In this document: positions 1-9,446 of the stretch, in pieces
Layout of the letters: every line of letters starts with the position of its first letter
Position numbering within the stretch: the stretch's first letter is position 1
Source: an uncultured Clostridia bacterium
GTDB taxonomy: Bacteria > Bacillota > Clostridia > TANB77 > CAG-508
Assembly (NCBI GenBank): GCA_947631185.1
Contig: CANRKJ010000006.1
Location: 1 to 64,000, forward strand
Direction of reading: 5' to 3'
Length of the DNA: 64,000 nt
Notes under the pieces: generated by a model
Databases searched by the model: none
What the model was told of the DNA's origin: nothing
The model's input: only the letters and a program-made list of their open reading frames with translations
Translations under genes and position numbers: made by a program

Positions 1-1419
1 AAAGAAAAATTATCAAGAATATACAAAAATCCTACTGATAATCATTATTATGAGAAGTTTGATGATGGTAAAGAAAAAGATATTACAGAACAAATTCCAT
101 ATGAATTACCTGCAAATTGGTGTTGGTCCAGAATAGGAGTTCTTGAGGAAATAAATTTAGGATTTACTTACAGACCACACTATACAGAAAAAGGTATATA
201 TTTTCTGTCTGTTAAAGACATATCAGGTGGTAAAATTGATTTTTCAAAAGCTCAAAAAGTTAGTGAAGAAACATATAAAAATGCTGCTTATGGAAGTAAA
301 CCTCAAAAAGGTGATATTCTATTTGGAAGAGTCGGCACAATAGGAAAACCACAGATAATTAATGATGAAACACCTTTCTGTATTTTTGTCAGTTTAGGAT
401 TTTTTAGAGACCACTTAAATCTAATAAATAAAAAATATATTTGTTCTTGGATGGAATCTAACCTATTCAATGAACAAGTACAACTAAATGTTAAAGGAAC
501 AGCTCAAATAAACTTAAATACAGGTTGGTTAAAAGGCTTTTATATACCTGTTCCTCCTTTAAAAGAACAGAATAAAATATCTTTAAAAATTGAAGCCTTA
601 AATAAACAAATTGAATTTATAAATATTAGTTATAGTAAAGTTAATAAATTAAGGGATTTATTAAAAAACAAAATAATTGATATGTCTATTAAAGGACAAT
701 TGACCAAACAATTATCTACTGATGAACCTTCATCAAAACTAATTGAAAAGATTGTAGATAAAAAACATAAATTGATGGCAGAAGGTAAAATAAAGAAAGA
801 AAATCTTTCAATTATTTATAAAGACTCTGATAATCAATTTTATGAGAAGTTTGATGATGGTAAAATAGTAAATGTTACTAAAGAAATTCCTTTTGACATA
901 CCGAATAATTGGATATGGACTAAATATAAAAATATATGCATTATTTCTTCTGCTAGAAGAGTACATAAATCTGATTGGAAATCAGATGGTATTCCGTTTT
1001 ATAGAGCCAGAGAAATAGCTAAACTTTCGGAACAAGGTTACGTTGATAATAAATTATTTATTTCAAACGAATTATATAATAAATTTAGTAAAAGTGGTGT
1101 CCCTAAAGAAAACGATATTATGATTACAGCTGTAGGAACGCTAGGAAAATGTTATATTGTAAAAAGCAAAGATAAATTTTATTATAAAGATGCAAGTGTA
1201 ATTTGTTTCGAAAATAGATTTAATTTAAATCCTAATTATATAGTGAATTATATGAATAGTAATATAATGAAAAAACAAATCAAAAACGATTCTTCAGGTA
1301 CCACAGTTGATACACTTACTATGGTTAAAATGAATGAATATTATATTCCTATTCCACCAATAGGAGAGCAAAATAGAATAGTTTTTCAAATTAATCAATT
1401 GTTTAACATATTAGAATAG
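1..1419 (+). CDS. hsdS: Type I restriction specificity subunit HsdS, expressed copy (5' end outside window)
   Basis: The reading frame is open from base 1, so the start lies left of the window. The visible 472 codons hold the end of the first conserved linker, a first target-recognition domain (TRD, about bases 100-600), a central conserved helical region (bases 600-880, with the segment KLMAEGKIKKENLSIIYKDS), a second TRD (880-1370) ending in the typical IPIPPIGEQNRI, and a short tail. HsdS sets the DNA target of an HsdRMS complex; its hsdM and hsdR partners must lie upstream. It is followed within 33 bases by a recombinase gene and faces an inverted second hsdS cassette with matching repeats, so it is the expressed end of an invertible locus. 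Confidence 0.93.
   Translation, partial: KEKLSRIYKNPTDNHYYEKFDDGKEKDITEQIPYELPANWCWSRIGVLEEINLGFTYRPHYTEKGIYFLSVKDISGGKIDFSKAQKVSEETYKNAAYGSKPQKGDILFGRVGTIGKPQIINDETPFCIFVSLGFFRDHLNLINKKYICSWMESNLFNEQVQLNVKGTAQINLNTGWLKGFYIPVPPLKEQNKISLKIEALNKQIEFINISYSKVNKLRDLLKNKIIDMSIKGQLTKQLSTDEPSSKLIEKIVDKKHKLMAEGKIKKENLSIIYKDSDNQFYEKFDDGKIVNVTKEIPFDIPNNWIWTKYKNICIISSARRVHKSDWKSDGIPFYRAREIAKLSEQGYVDNKLFISNELYNKFSKSGVPKENDIMITAVGTLGKCYIVKSKDKFYYKDASVICFENRFNLNPNYIVNYMNSNIMKKQIKNDSSGTTVDTLTMVKMNEYYIPIPPIGEQNRIVFQINQLFNILE
37..77 (+). repeat. Outer inverted repeat, left copy, of the hsdS inversion system
   Basis: Forty-one bases identical to the reverse complement of 3559-3599. It lies in hsdS just before the first TRD and contains the core TATGAGAAGTTTGATGATGG, which is also present in the inner repeat pair. 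Recombination between the outer copies would exchange the whole two-TRD block. Confidence 0.9.
761..860 (+). repeat. Inner inverted repeat, left copy (central hsdS linker)
   Basis: One hundred bases that match the reverse complement of 2845-2944 without a mismatch by eye. They encode the conserved central linker between TRD1 and TRD2. Inversion here would swap only the second TRD. The perfect identity between diverged cassettes suggests ongoing recombination or gene conversion. Confidence 0.9.
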
Positions 1420-1451
1420 TATAATTACATACTGGAAAGGAGGTTTTCAGT

Positions 1452-2255
1452 ATGTCTTTTTCTTTTTATGACTATTTAAAAAAGAAAAACTTATCTCAAA
1501 ATACTATTAAAGTATATCTTTTTGCGGTTAAACAGTACCAATCAAAATATTTAATTATTAGTGAAAAAAATTTAAAATCTTACAAAACATTTTTAGTTGA
1601 TAATTATAAAATAAAAACTGCAAATTTAAGAATTCAAGCAATTAATACGTACTTAAAATATTTGAAAAAAGAAAATCTAAAACTATCATTACTAAAATTG
1701 CAACAAAAAAATTTTTTAGAAAATGTTATTAGTGAAGCTGATTATGAATATTTTAAAAAGTGTTTATTGGAAGATAAAAACTATTACTGGTATTTTGTGA
1801 TAAGATTTATTACTGCTACTGGTGCAAGAGTTAGTGAAGTAATTCAATTGAAGGTAGAACACGTAAAAATAGGATATTTTGATTTATATTCTAAAGGTGG
1901 AAAACTAAGAAGAATTTATATTCCAAAAAAGTTACAGATTGAAGCTTTAAAATGGTTTTACTCTGTTGGATTAACTAATGGATTTATTTTTAAAAATAAA
2001 TATGGAAATAAAATTACAACTCGTGGCTTAAGTGGAGAATTAAAAAAATTAGGAATCAAATACGGATTGAATCCTAAAGTTATATATCCGCATTCTTTTA
2101 GACATCGTTTTGCTAAAAGTTTTTTAGATAGATTTAATGATATTTCTTTACTTGCTGATTTAATGGGACATGAAAGTATTGAAACTACTAGAATATATCT
2201 AAGAAGAACTAGTACAGAGCAACAAGAAATAGTAGATAAAATAATTGATTGGTAA
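1452..2255 (+). CDS. Tyrosine recombinase (DNA invertase of the hsdS locus)
   Basis: A 267-aa phage-integrase-family recombinase. It has an N-terminal SAM-like core-binding region (about residues 1-90) and a C-terminal catalytic domain with ATGARVSEV (first Arg), PHSFRHRF (H-x-x-R-H) and MGHESIETTRIYLRR (His and the nucleophilic Tyr). It starts at an ATG with an AAAGGAGG site 10 bases upstream. It sits between the expressed hsdS and the silent inverted hsdS cassette, the position of dedicated hsdS invertases such as those of pneumococcal and Bacteroidales type I loci. By analogy it catalyses inversion at the flanking repeats. It is shorter than the element integrases in this window, consistent with a XerC/D-like invertase. 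Confidence 0.9.
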   Translation: MSFSFYDYLKKKNLSQNTIKVYLFAVKQYQSKYLIISEKNLKSYKTFLVDNYKIKTANLRIQAINTYLKYLKKENLKLSLLKLQQKNFLENVISEADYEYFKKCLLEDKNYYWYFVIRFITATGARVSEVIQLKVEHVKIGYFDLYSKGGKLRRIYIPKKLQIEALKWFYSVGLTNGFIFKNKYGNKITTRGLSGELKKLGIKYGLNPKVIYPHSFRHRFAKSFLDRFNDISLLADLMGHESIETTRIYLRRTSTEQQEIVDKIIDW

Positions 2256-2284
2256 AAAAACAGCTGATTATTCAGCTGTTTTAA
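2256..2284. terminator. Bidirectional terminator between recombinase and silent hsdS
   Basis: Palindrome AACAGCTGA-TTAT-TCAGCTGTT with an A-run on one side and a T-run on the other. It sits between two convergent reading frames and could stop transcription from both. Confidence 0.8.
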
Positions 2285-2844
2285 TGTAATTAAATATGCT
2301 AATTTTCTTTTCTATAATACGTTCTTGTTCCTCCTGTGAAGGAATAGGTATTAAATATTCTTTAAACACAGCAAATGGTGGAATGTTTTTCATTGCGGTT
2401 CCTTTACCATTTTTAATTGATTCTTTTTTTAAAATTTGATCAAAATACATCAAGAAAAAATCAATATTTATGTTATTAAAAATTTTCATTTTCATTAAGG
2501 CTTGATTTATAATTCCCTTTTCAATATCAGATGGAAGAATATACGTTTCACCTATTGTTCCTGCACAACTAACTATAATATCTCCAGGTTCAACTTCAAA
2601 GCCTCTCATGGTTTGTTCAAAGTATTGCTTTGTAATATAGTAATTTCCTAACGTATAATCTTTATTGATAGCATTTTTCTGTTCATAAACTTTTATTGTG
2701 TCATTACTTTTAGGAACAAACATATCTTTTACTAAAGAACTTCCAAAAGGACCTTTTTTATATATTCCTATATTTCTTAATCTACTCCATGACCAGCCAG
2801 TTGGTATATCAAAAGGTAATTCTTTCGTTATGTTTACAATTTTT

Positions 2845-2944
2845 CCATCATCAAACTTCTCATAAAATTGATTATCAGAGTCTTTATAAATAATTGAAAG
2901 ATTTTCTTTCTTTATTTTACCTTCTGCCATCAATTTATGTTTTT
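2845..2944 (-). repeat. Inner inverted repeat, right copy
   Basis: Perfect reverse-complement partner of 761-860, in the central linker of the silent cassette. Confidence 0.9.
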
Positions 2945-3558
2945 CTTCGATAATATTTTCTATAAGTTTTGATGAAGGTTCATCAGTAGATAATTGTTTA
3001 GTAAGTTCTCCTTTGATTGCTAAGTCAATTATTTTTGATTTTAGAACAGATTTTAATTTATCTATTCTATTGTAATGATTATCTATTTCATTTACTCTGT
3101 CAAATAATGATTCAATCCTGTTAACTATTTTATCTTGTATTTTTTTACATGGTATAGGAATAATCATATATTCATAGTTTGATAACCAATGACGTTTATG
3201 TGTAGTGGTGTCAACATTTATAACTTGTAATAAATAATAAATAAATTTAATATTTATCAAATTAGAACAGTTTAAGATTTTCATTGCTGAAGATTTGACT
3301 TTAAAAACAAAATCTACATATTTTGATTCGGTTGTAAAATCATCAAATATAATTGTTGGAATATTAGTAAATACACCTTTTTTTTCTTTAGTATATCCTA
3401 AAATAAATGATTTTCCAGGAGTAAGTACAGGGGTAGTATACTTATCATCATATTCAGTTGATTCAACAATATATTTTGAAGGTTGCTCATAAAAGACAAC
3501 ATCATTTATTTTTATATAATTCCATCCATTAGGTAGAATTAATGAAGTTTTTACCAGC

Positions 3559-3599
3559 TTTTCTTTACCATCATCAAACTTCTCATAATAATGATTATC
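3559..3599 (-). repeat. Outer inverted repeat, right copy
   Basis: Perfect 41-base reverse-complement partner of 37-77. It marks the outer edge of the invertible region, which therefore spans about 3.56 kb. Confidence 0.9.
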
Positions 3600-3653
3600 T
3601 GAAGAAATGTAGTAAATTAATTAAAGTTATGATATAATTTTGTTGAATGGATA

Positions 3654-4544
3654 ATGTCAAAATTAAATGTAGATTAAAAAAATATTTGTTCATTATTAGG
3701 AGATAAAAAATCAGATTTTATTATACCAGATTATCAAAGACCTTATGCATGGACTGAAGAAGAATGTCAAACGCTATGGGAAGATATATTTGAATTTTCA
3801 TTTCCTGAAGGTAAATATAATCAATTTAATAATGATGAAGAGTACTATTTAGGACCAATAGTAACATTTAAAAACAATGAAGGAAAATTAGAAGTAATAG
3901 ATGGACAACAAATATTAACCACAATAATGCTTTTGTTAAGAGCTTTTTATGTAAGATTTGGCTCAATGAAAAATGAAGAATCAATGAAAACAAAAGAATT
4001 AATTGCAAAATGTTTATGTAAAACAGACGAATTTGGTACAGCTATTTTAAATGAATTAAAAATTGATTCTGAAGTTGCTACATATAATGATAAGGAAGAA
4101 TTTCTAGAAATTTTAAAAACGGATGAAGTTATAGATAATCAAAAAAGTAAATATGCAAATAATTATAGATTTTTTCAAAAAAAGATAGAAGAATTTTTGA
4201 ATGAATATTTAGATGTATTTTCATATTTACCTATTAGAATATTAAATAATTGTATCTTATTACCAATAGAAGCAGATAATCAAAATATAGCTTTAAGAAA
4301 ATTTTATGAAAAAGATGATTATGCAATATTAAAAAAAGAACAAACATTAGATAACTTATCAACATTAGCTGATTTCTGGAATGATGTAGCTAATCAAGAT
4401 GAAAAGAGATTTTCAAAGAAAATATTAAGGAAACTATTTATTCTAAATTATGCTCCAAATGGTATGTGGAACTATTTCGCTTCAGTGTACTTTATGCAAA
4501 ATAAAGATTCCGAAAATATGAAAGACAAAAATTTAATTAAATAA
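3654..4544 (+). pseudogene. DUF262 (GmrSD-N/RloF-type) gene, broken by an early stop and 3' truncation
   Basis: The frame starts at ATG 3654 and reads MSKLNVD, then TAA at 3675-3677, then continues in frame as KNICSLLGDKKSDFIIPDYQRPYAW, the hallmark amino-terminal block of DUF262 proteins (with YLGPIV and VIDGQQ following). A single CAA-to-TAA change explains the stop. The frame ends after about 296 codons, whereas DUF262/DUF1524 proteins usually run to 550-600 residues, so the C-terminal nuclease half is missing. DUF262 proteins form ParB-like nucleotide-hydrolysing modules of modification-dependent restriction enzymes and are common cargo near type I loci. A shorter product from ATG 3927 would lack the catalytic motifs. 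Confidence 0.85.
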
Positions 4545-4567
4545 TAGTATTTTGGAGGCTGAAAATA

Positions 4568-6121
4568 ATGAATATTTTCAAAGATTCTTACAAAATTGTA
4601 AGGGAAAATAGTGATGAAATATATAAAGGGTTTGGATTCAGACATTTGTCTGATGCAACTCAATACTATGTTCATCCAAAGAATGAGTCATATAGAGGAA
4701 CAACAACTCTTTGTCAACCAATAGGAGAAGGAATTACTTTATTTTCTTTAGTATTGAAAGGATTAGTTACTGAAGAAGAGGGTATTTCTGGAGATATATT
4801 AGTTAATAGTGATAAAACAATATTATTCTTTAAAGTCAAATTCCCAGAAGATTGGAAAGATAATGGAATAATTGATTCTAGAGTCGACCAAGCTGTTATT
4901 CTATTAGATGAAAATGAAATAAACTTAACCTTCTATGATGAGAATCAAAAAATACTACCAACACAAAGTAAACACTATCCTGAAGACGGAGAACTTATAG
5001 ATATGGTATATTGTTATTTTGTTTCTTTTGCTGCTTTACTTGCAAGAGATACAAGTAACGACGACGAATTTAATAGAATAGTTTTTAATTACATAGAAAA
5101 TCCAATGGCTGATACATTTGTTAATATACATGAAGATTTTTATCAAGAGCATAAAATGGAAGATTATGAATTTGTAACAGATAAAGACTTATTAAACTAC
5201 GACATTAGAGAATTTACTTCATATAAAGATGTTTATGGAGTTATTCGTCAGAATAAGGAACAACTAAAAGAAAAAGTCAATATAGTAGTTTCAAAATTTG
5301 AAGATAATGTATTTACAGATGAACAAAAACAATTAATACCTAATTTGGGCGAAGAATTCGAACTTCCAGAGGCATTAAAACCAATATGTAATGCTGTTGT
5401 TAGTGGAGATTCAAGAACAGTCTTATTACATGGTCCTGCAGGAACGGGAAAGACAATCTCTTGTAAGCTAATCTGCAGGGACATTGGGCTTCCAATAATG
5501 GATACAGTAAATTGTAGCGAAAATTTAGACGAATTTATTTTAGGTAAATTTATTCCAGAAGGAGATCAAATTATATTTAAAGAAAGTTATGTAACAAAAG
5601 CAATAAGAGATGGGGGAGCAGTAGTATTTGAAGAAATAAACTTTGCTAAACCTGCACATTTAGCTTTCTTAAATTCATTATTAGACGATAACGGATTTGT
5701 TAGATTAGATAACGGAGAAATTGTAAGGAGGAATCCTAACTTTAGATTCTTTGCAACTATGAATTTAGGATATTTTGGAACAAAAGAATTGAATCAAGCT
5801 CTATATAATAGATTTAATACTATTGTTGAGATTGCTTCATTACCAGATGTAGCGATTAAGAAAATGCTTATAACTAGAGTTCCAGAATGTAAAGAATATG
5901 TTACTAAAATTTTAGGAGTATACCATAAATTAAAAAATAAAATAGAAGCTGAAGAATTAGATATAGTTATATCTCCAAGAAATTTAGAAAATTGGGCTAG
6001 ACAAGCTAAATATGAAGGCTATTTAAAAGCAGCTGAAAAAACTATAATACCTATTGCAAAGTGTGATAGAACGCTTGAAAATGTAATTAGAGGATTTTTA
6101 TTATTATATAAATGGAATTAG
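4568..6121 (+). CDS. MoxR-family AAA+ ATPase
   Basis: A 517-aa protein. Residues 1 to about 240 form an unrecognised acidic amino-terminal region. An AAA+ module follows: Walker A GPAGTGKT at residues 289-296, Walker B GGAVVFEEINFA, sensor-1 FFATMNLG and the arginine-finger region NQALYNRFN. MoxR ATPases act as chaperone-like motors with a VWA-domain partner, and the next gene 22 bases downstream encodes one, so the pair probably forms one complex. The start has TTGGAGG 11 bases upstream. Location in a defence-rich mobile region suggests a conflict role similar to MoxR-VWA ternary systems, but this is inference. Confidence 0.87.
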   Translation: MNIFKDSYKIVRENSDEIYKGFGFRHLSDATQYYVHPKNESYRGTTTLCQPIGEGITLFSLVLKGLVTEEEGISGDILVNSDKTILFFKVKFPEDWKDNGIIDSRVDQAVILLDENEINLTFYDENQKILPTQSKHYPEDGELIDMVYCYFVSFAALLARDTSNDDEFNRIVFNYIENPMADTFVNIHEDFYQEHKMEDYEFVTDKDLLNYDIREFTSYKDVYGVIRQNKEQLKEKVNIVVSKFEDNVFTDEQKQLIPNLGEEFELPEALKPICNAVVSGDSRTVLLHGPAGTGKTISCKLICRDIGLPIMDTVNCSENLDEFILGKFIPEGDQIIFKESYVTKAIRDGGAVVFEEINFAKPAHLAFLNSLLDDNGFVRLDNGEIVRRNPNFRFFATMNLGYFGTKELNQALYNRFNTIVEIASLPDVAIKKMLITRVPECKEYVTKILGVYHKLKNKIEAEELDIVISPRNLENWARQAKYEGYLKAAEKTIIPIAKCDRTLENVIRGFLLLYKWN

Positions 6122-6143
6122 TCAAAGGAGGCAAGTTTATTCT

Positions 6144-8096
6144 ATGCAAAAGCAAGATAGAGAAATTTTAAAGATATTTCAAACTGAAGATAATAGAAAA
6201 ATAGAAGAAGACTTTGCCTCTATGTTATCAGAACACCCTAACTTAAGATTATTCTTTATAAATGAGAACCAAGCATATACAGATGGAAAGAATATAGTAG
6301 TTGATCCTGCAAATGATGAATTATTTTGCGATAAAATCGCACTTCAAAAAACAGAAGAGTTTTTAGGACTTCCAACAAGTTTTTCAACTGATGGATTTAT
6401 AGCTCTAAAAATGATTACAAGAGCACAAAATATTCACGAATCACTACATATTATTTATACTAATTTCCCTCCAGAATTATTAAAAGATCCAAGAGGTAAA
6501 ACAAAGTTTAATCAAATGATATTAAGCAGTATTTCAAATGTTATAGAAGATTGTTTTATTGAAGCTGCAGGAGCTAGTGAATTTGATAATGTGAATCTTT
6601 TCTTAACTTTTGGAAGAATTTCAAGATTATTTGTGGCTACACCTGCTAAAGGAACAATACAAAGAAAATTTGAAGAATTTACAAAGCAAGAAGAACAGGA
6701 GATAAAGCTTTCTGAAGAAGAACTTGAAATACAAAGAAAAATAGGCTTAATAATGGAGTTAATCGATTATTTTGTTACTATGCTTTTATATCCTATGGTA
6801 AAACTTGAAGAACCTTCAGAAGATATAAATGAGTATGTAGAAAAAACAAAAGAACTATGGCTTGAAGGAAGTATTTGCGGAGATCCAGACAAGAGATATG
6901 AATATACTGATAAAATATTTGATTTTATAGAGCCTTTAATTCCTAAAGTAAACGATAAAGATGTTGAAAAATATGAATATGTAAAGAAATTTATTTCTGT
7001 TTTAGTTGGAGATGAAAAAACTCACTCTGGAAAAAATATGTCTATAAACCAATGTGAATCTAAAGGAAGAAAAGCAGTAATAACCAGAAGATTATTTACT
7101 GATTTAGATGGAAATAAAATTGATGATAAATATTCTGATCAGTATATTTATGAATTAGAAAAATTTAAAGAGGATAAAAATCAAAGTATAAAAGTGGCTA
7201 GTATAACAACAAAACATTGGGAATATACAGGCAAAGATTTGAAATCTAGTGCAATGCATAAAGATGTTAAAGTTAAAATTAAATATCCTAAACCTGATGT
7301 AAATATGAAAACGGCTTATGATAATATTTATAATAGATATAAGCTTAATATAAATTCATACAATGCAAAATTCACTCAATTATTAAAGGGGACAGTTGAT
7401 TCAAAAGAAAGTAAGTATAACTTCGGAAATGGAATAGAATCAAAGAGATTGGGCGATATTAAAAAGCGTTATTGGTATAGAAATGTTCAAGGAATCGATG
7501 TTCCAGATGTTGCAATATTATTCTTAATAGATGGTTCTGGATCAATGTACGGAGAAAAAAATAATAACGCAATAATTTCCTCTGTAATTTTACATGAAGT
7601 ATTAAAGAAGCAAGGAATTGAACATGCAATAATTGAACATAGAGCGGATTACGATTTGCCAATAGTAAAACATAATATACTTATAGACTTTAATTCAAGA
7701 AACATTGATAAATATAATATATTAAGATTAGATGCTGATGGAGATAATAGAGATGGATTATCTTTATTATGGGCTGAAAAATATATAAAGGAAAGATCTC
7801 AAGCTGAAAATAAGGTTATAATTAGTATTTCAGACGGAATGCCATGTCATGGCGCAAACAATTATGAATATTTTCCGCCTGTATCTATTAAAGATACATA
7901 TAATTGCGTTAGAAAAATAGAAAAGGATGGAATAAGCATAATAGGTGTTGCACTTGAAGAAGAAAAAGGCGACACAACAATATATGATGAAATTAAAGAA
8001 ATATATAGTAGAATTATTGATGTTGATGATATAAAGCATTTAACCACACAGTTATTGAATTTAGTTTCGAAATTATTTTTGAAACTGTTAAGTTAA
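6144..8096 (+). CDS. VWA-domain protein with HExxH motif, MoxR partner; 3' end formed by an IS
   Basis: A 650-aa product. Near the amino terminus is H98-E99-S-L-H102, a zincin-type motif, followed by VIED (E135-D136), which could supply the third zinc ligand as in CobT/CoxE-like VWA proteins. The C-terminal 190 residues are a von Willebrand A domain with the MIDAS motif D463-G-S465-G-S467. The gene follows the MoxR ATPase with AAAGGAGG at its start. The last codons (CTG TTA AGT TAA) coincide with the left terminal repeat of an IS at 8085-9420, so the native C-terminus may have been replaced. Proteolytic activity is not shown by sequence; the motif could also be structural. Confidence 0.83.
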   Translation: MQKQDREILKIFQTEDNRKIEEDFASMLSEHPNLRLFFINENQAYTDGKNIVVDPANDELFCDKIALQKTEEFLGLPTSFSTDGFIALKMITRAQNIHESLHIIYTNFPPELLKDPRGKTKFNQMILSSISNVIEDCFIEAAGASEFDNVNLFLTFGRISRLFVATPAKGTIQRKFEEFTKQEEQEIKLSEEELEIQRKIGLIMELIDYFVTMLLYPMVKLEEPSEDINEYVEKTKELWLEGSICGDPDKRYEYTDKIFDFIEPLIPKVNDKDVEKYEYVKKFISVLVGDEKTHSGKNMSINQCESKGRKAVITRRLFTDLDGNKIDDKYSDQYIYELEKFKEDKNQSIKVASITTKHWEYTGKDLKSSAMHKDVKVKIKYPKPDVNMKTAYDNIYNRYKLNINSYNAKFTQLLKGTVDSKESKYNFGNGIESKRLGDIKKRYWYRNVQGIDVPDVAILFLIDGSGSMYGEKNNNAIISSVILHEVLKKQGIEHAIIEHRADYDLPIVKHNILIDFNSRNIDKYNILRLDADGDNRDGLSLLWAEKYIKERSQAENKVIISISDGMPCHGANNYEYFPPVSIKDTYNCVRKIEKDGISIIGVALEEEKGDTTIYDEIKEIYSRIIDVDDIKHLTTQLLNLVSKLFLKLLS

Positions 8097-8156
8097 AATG
8101 AAAGATTAGAACATTGAAATCTCAAAAATACTAAAAATTTTAAGTAAAAGCTTTAA

Positions 8157-8277
8157 ATTTCATTTCTTTTTTGAAAAAAACTTGATAATTAATTTTAATC
8201 AAGGGTAAATGCACATGCTTCGCATGACCTTGACTAAAATTAGTTATCAAGTGCAAAGTTACTAAGAAATGAAACTT
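8157..8277. repeat. Long nested palindrome inside the IS remnant
   Basis: Three concentric stems: TTTCATTTCTT against AAGAAATGAAA (outer), ACTTGATAATTAATTTTAAT against its imperfect complement ending TAGTTATCAAGT (middle), and CATGC-TTC-GCATG (inner). The structure lies between the transposase stop and the left terminal repeat. It could be a nested MITE or a strong bidirectional terminator. Confidence 0.7.
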
Positions 8278-8288
8278 AAAATATAAAT

Positions 8289-9327
8289 TTAGGAAGCTAA
8301 CAATAGATGTTGTTTATCTTTTTCAGAATATTGAGCACCAGCAACTTGTGCTGGAGAAAGATTACTCAGAGAAGAATGAGGATTAATAAAGTTGTAAAAA
8401 TAAACAAACATAAAAACCATATTATTAGCAGAATTAAAGCTTTTAAAACCAAGTTTAGATTTGTACCAAGACTTAAAGTTTTGTTAAAAGACTCAATTAA
8501 ATTGTTAGTAATATCATCAGCAAAAGATTGGACTTTAATATGATTTAAATCAGGGAAAGTAGATTTAACAGAAATATTGTACTCAGGTAATCTATCAGAA
8601 ACAATAGAAGAAAGTTTACCTAATTTAGAAGCATTAAAAAGAGTAATAGCAGCATTTTATTTAGAATGTTCTTTAGAAATATGAAAGTTAATAATAAATA
8701 TAGTTTCGAAATCTATGACAAACAAAATCCAATACTTGACACCATTTATTTTAACAACAGTTTCATCAATGTGCCATTCATCAAAGTTAAAATCCAAATT
8801 AGAGTAATAAGAAAAAGCTCTTTGTTGAAAAATAGGAACAAAACATTTAATTCATTTACAAATAGTAACACGAGAAACTTTAATATTAAAAGAAAGCTTA
8901 AGAAATCTAGAAATTTTTCTAGCAGATGAATTACAAACATAAAATAGCATAAGAGCTTGCATAACAATAAATAAAGGAAAACGCAAACGCTTAAAGCTAG
9001 TTTTACCTAATAAAGAAGATGAAGAAACATCATCATTACAATTAGGTTTAATAATAAAATAGAATGCTTACACTTTCTGCAAGAATAATTAGAGTAGAAT
9101 TTGTAATTATGATGTAAACAAGTAGCACTGCCACAAGCAGGGCACTTAGGATAATCTTTTTTAGGTCTATTGTTAACTGGATTTAAGAAAGTCCCTTGAT
9201 GTTTACAACACTTACATTGAAATTTTTGATGACCTGTTTTAGGATCTTTACCAAATTTGTAGACATCATAAGAATGACAAATTGGACACTTAACATTTTT
9301 AGAATTATTTGATATAATATTTTTCAT
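8289..9327 (-). pseudogene. Transposase pseudogene (zinc-ribbon plus DDE domain)
   Basis: The amino-terminal 100 codons (9327 down to about 9007) are intact and hold two CxxC zinc-ribbon pairs (CPICHSYDVYKFG and CPACGS). After a frameshift, conserved blocks can still be read: SSARKISRFL with VSRVTICK followed by TGA in place of Trp, then DEWHIDETVVKINGVKYW with the catalytic DxD region, and near the end NLIESFNKTLKSWYKSKLGF. These are typical of IS6/IS240-like DDE transposases. Several stops and frameshifts make it inactive. Confidence 0.85.
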
Positions 9328-9446
9328 GAAACCTCATCCTTTCTGGGAGATATTTTGTTTTCGTTCAAAAATATTATATCACTAGGAGTTTGAGGTTTCA
9401 ATTTTCATTTAAGTTAACAGATTGTAAAAAATAGAACGGAGAAAAA

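Larger units (their letters stand above)
2268..3620 (-). pseudogene. hsdS: Silent inverted hsdS cassette without a start codon
   Basis: On the minus strand the frame is open from about 3620 to the stop at 2268. It encodes a TRD (after the ISSDNHYYEKFDDGK linker), the conserved central linker and a second TRD ending in IPIPSQEEQERI. Before the TRD there is no ATG with a ribosome site and the frame is closed by TAA at 3621-3623, so the cassette carries no amino-terminal module. A start at the internal ATG (3284) would cut the first TRD in half. It is best read as a reservoir of alternative TRDs that become expressed after inversion into the copy at 1-1419, not as simple decay. Confidence 0.87.
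8085..9420 (-). mobile_element. Degenerate insertion sequence, IS6/IS240-like DDE type
   Basis: The left end CTGTTAAGTTAAAATGAAA at 8085 and the reverse complement of the right end, CTGTTAACTTAAATGAAA at 9420, match closely. Both continue into ATTGAAA-CTCAAA, with a 9-base insertion in the left copy, so these are the terminal inverted repeats. Between them lies a minus-strand transposase with several stops. No clear target-site duplication was found. The element separates the VWA gene from the HAD phosphatase gene and supplies the VWA stop codon. Confidence 0.75.

Noticed and set aside
3295..3492. 65-codon plus-strand ORF
   Set aside because: It is the complement of the first TRD of the silent hsdS cassette.
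8307..8929. Two plus-strand ORFs over the IS
   Set aside because: They are antisense to readable transposase blocks on the minus strand.
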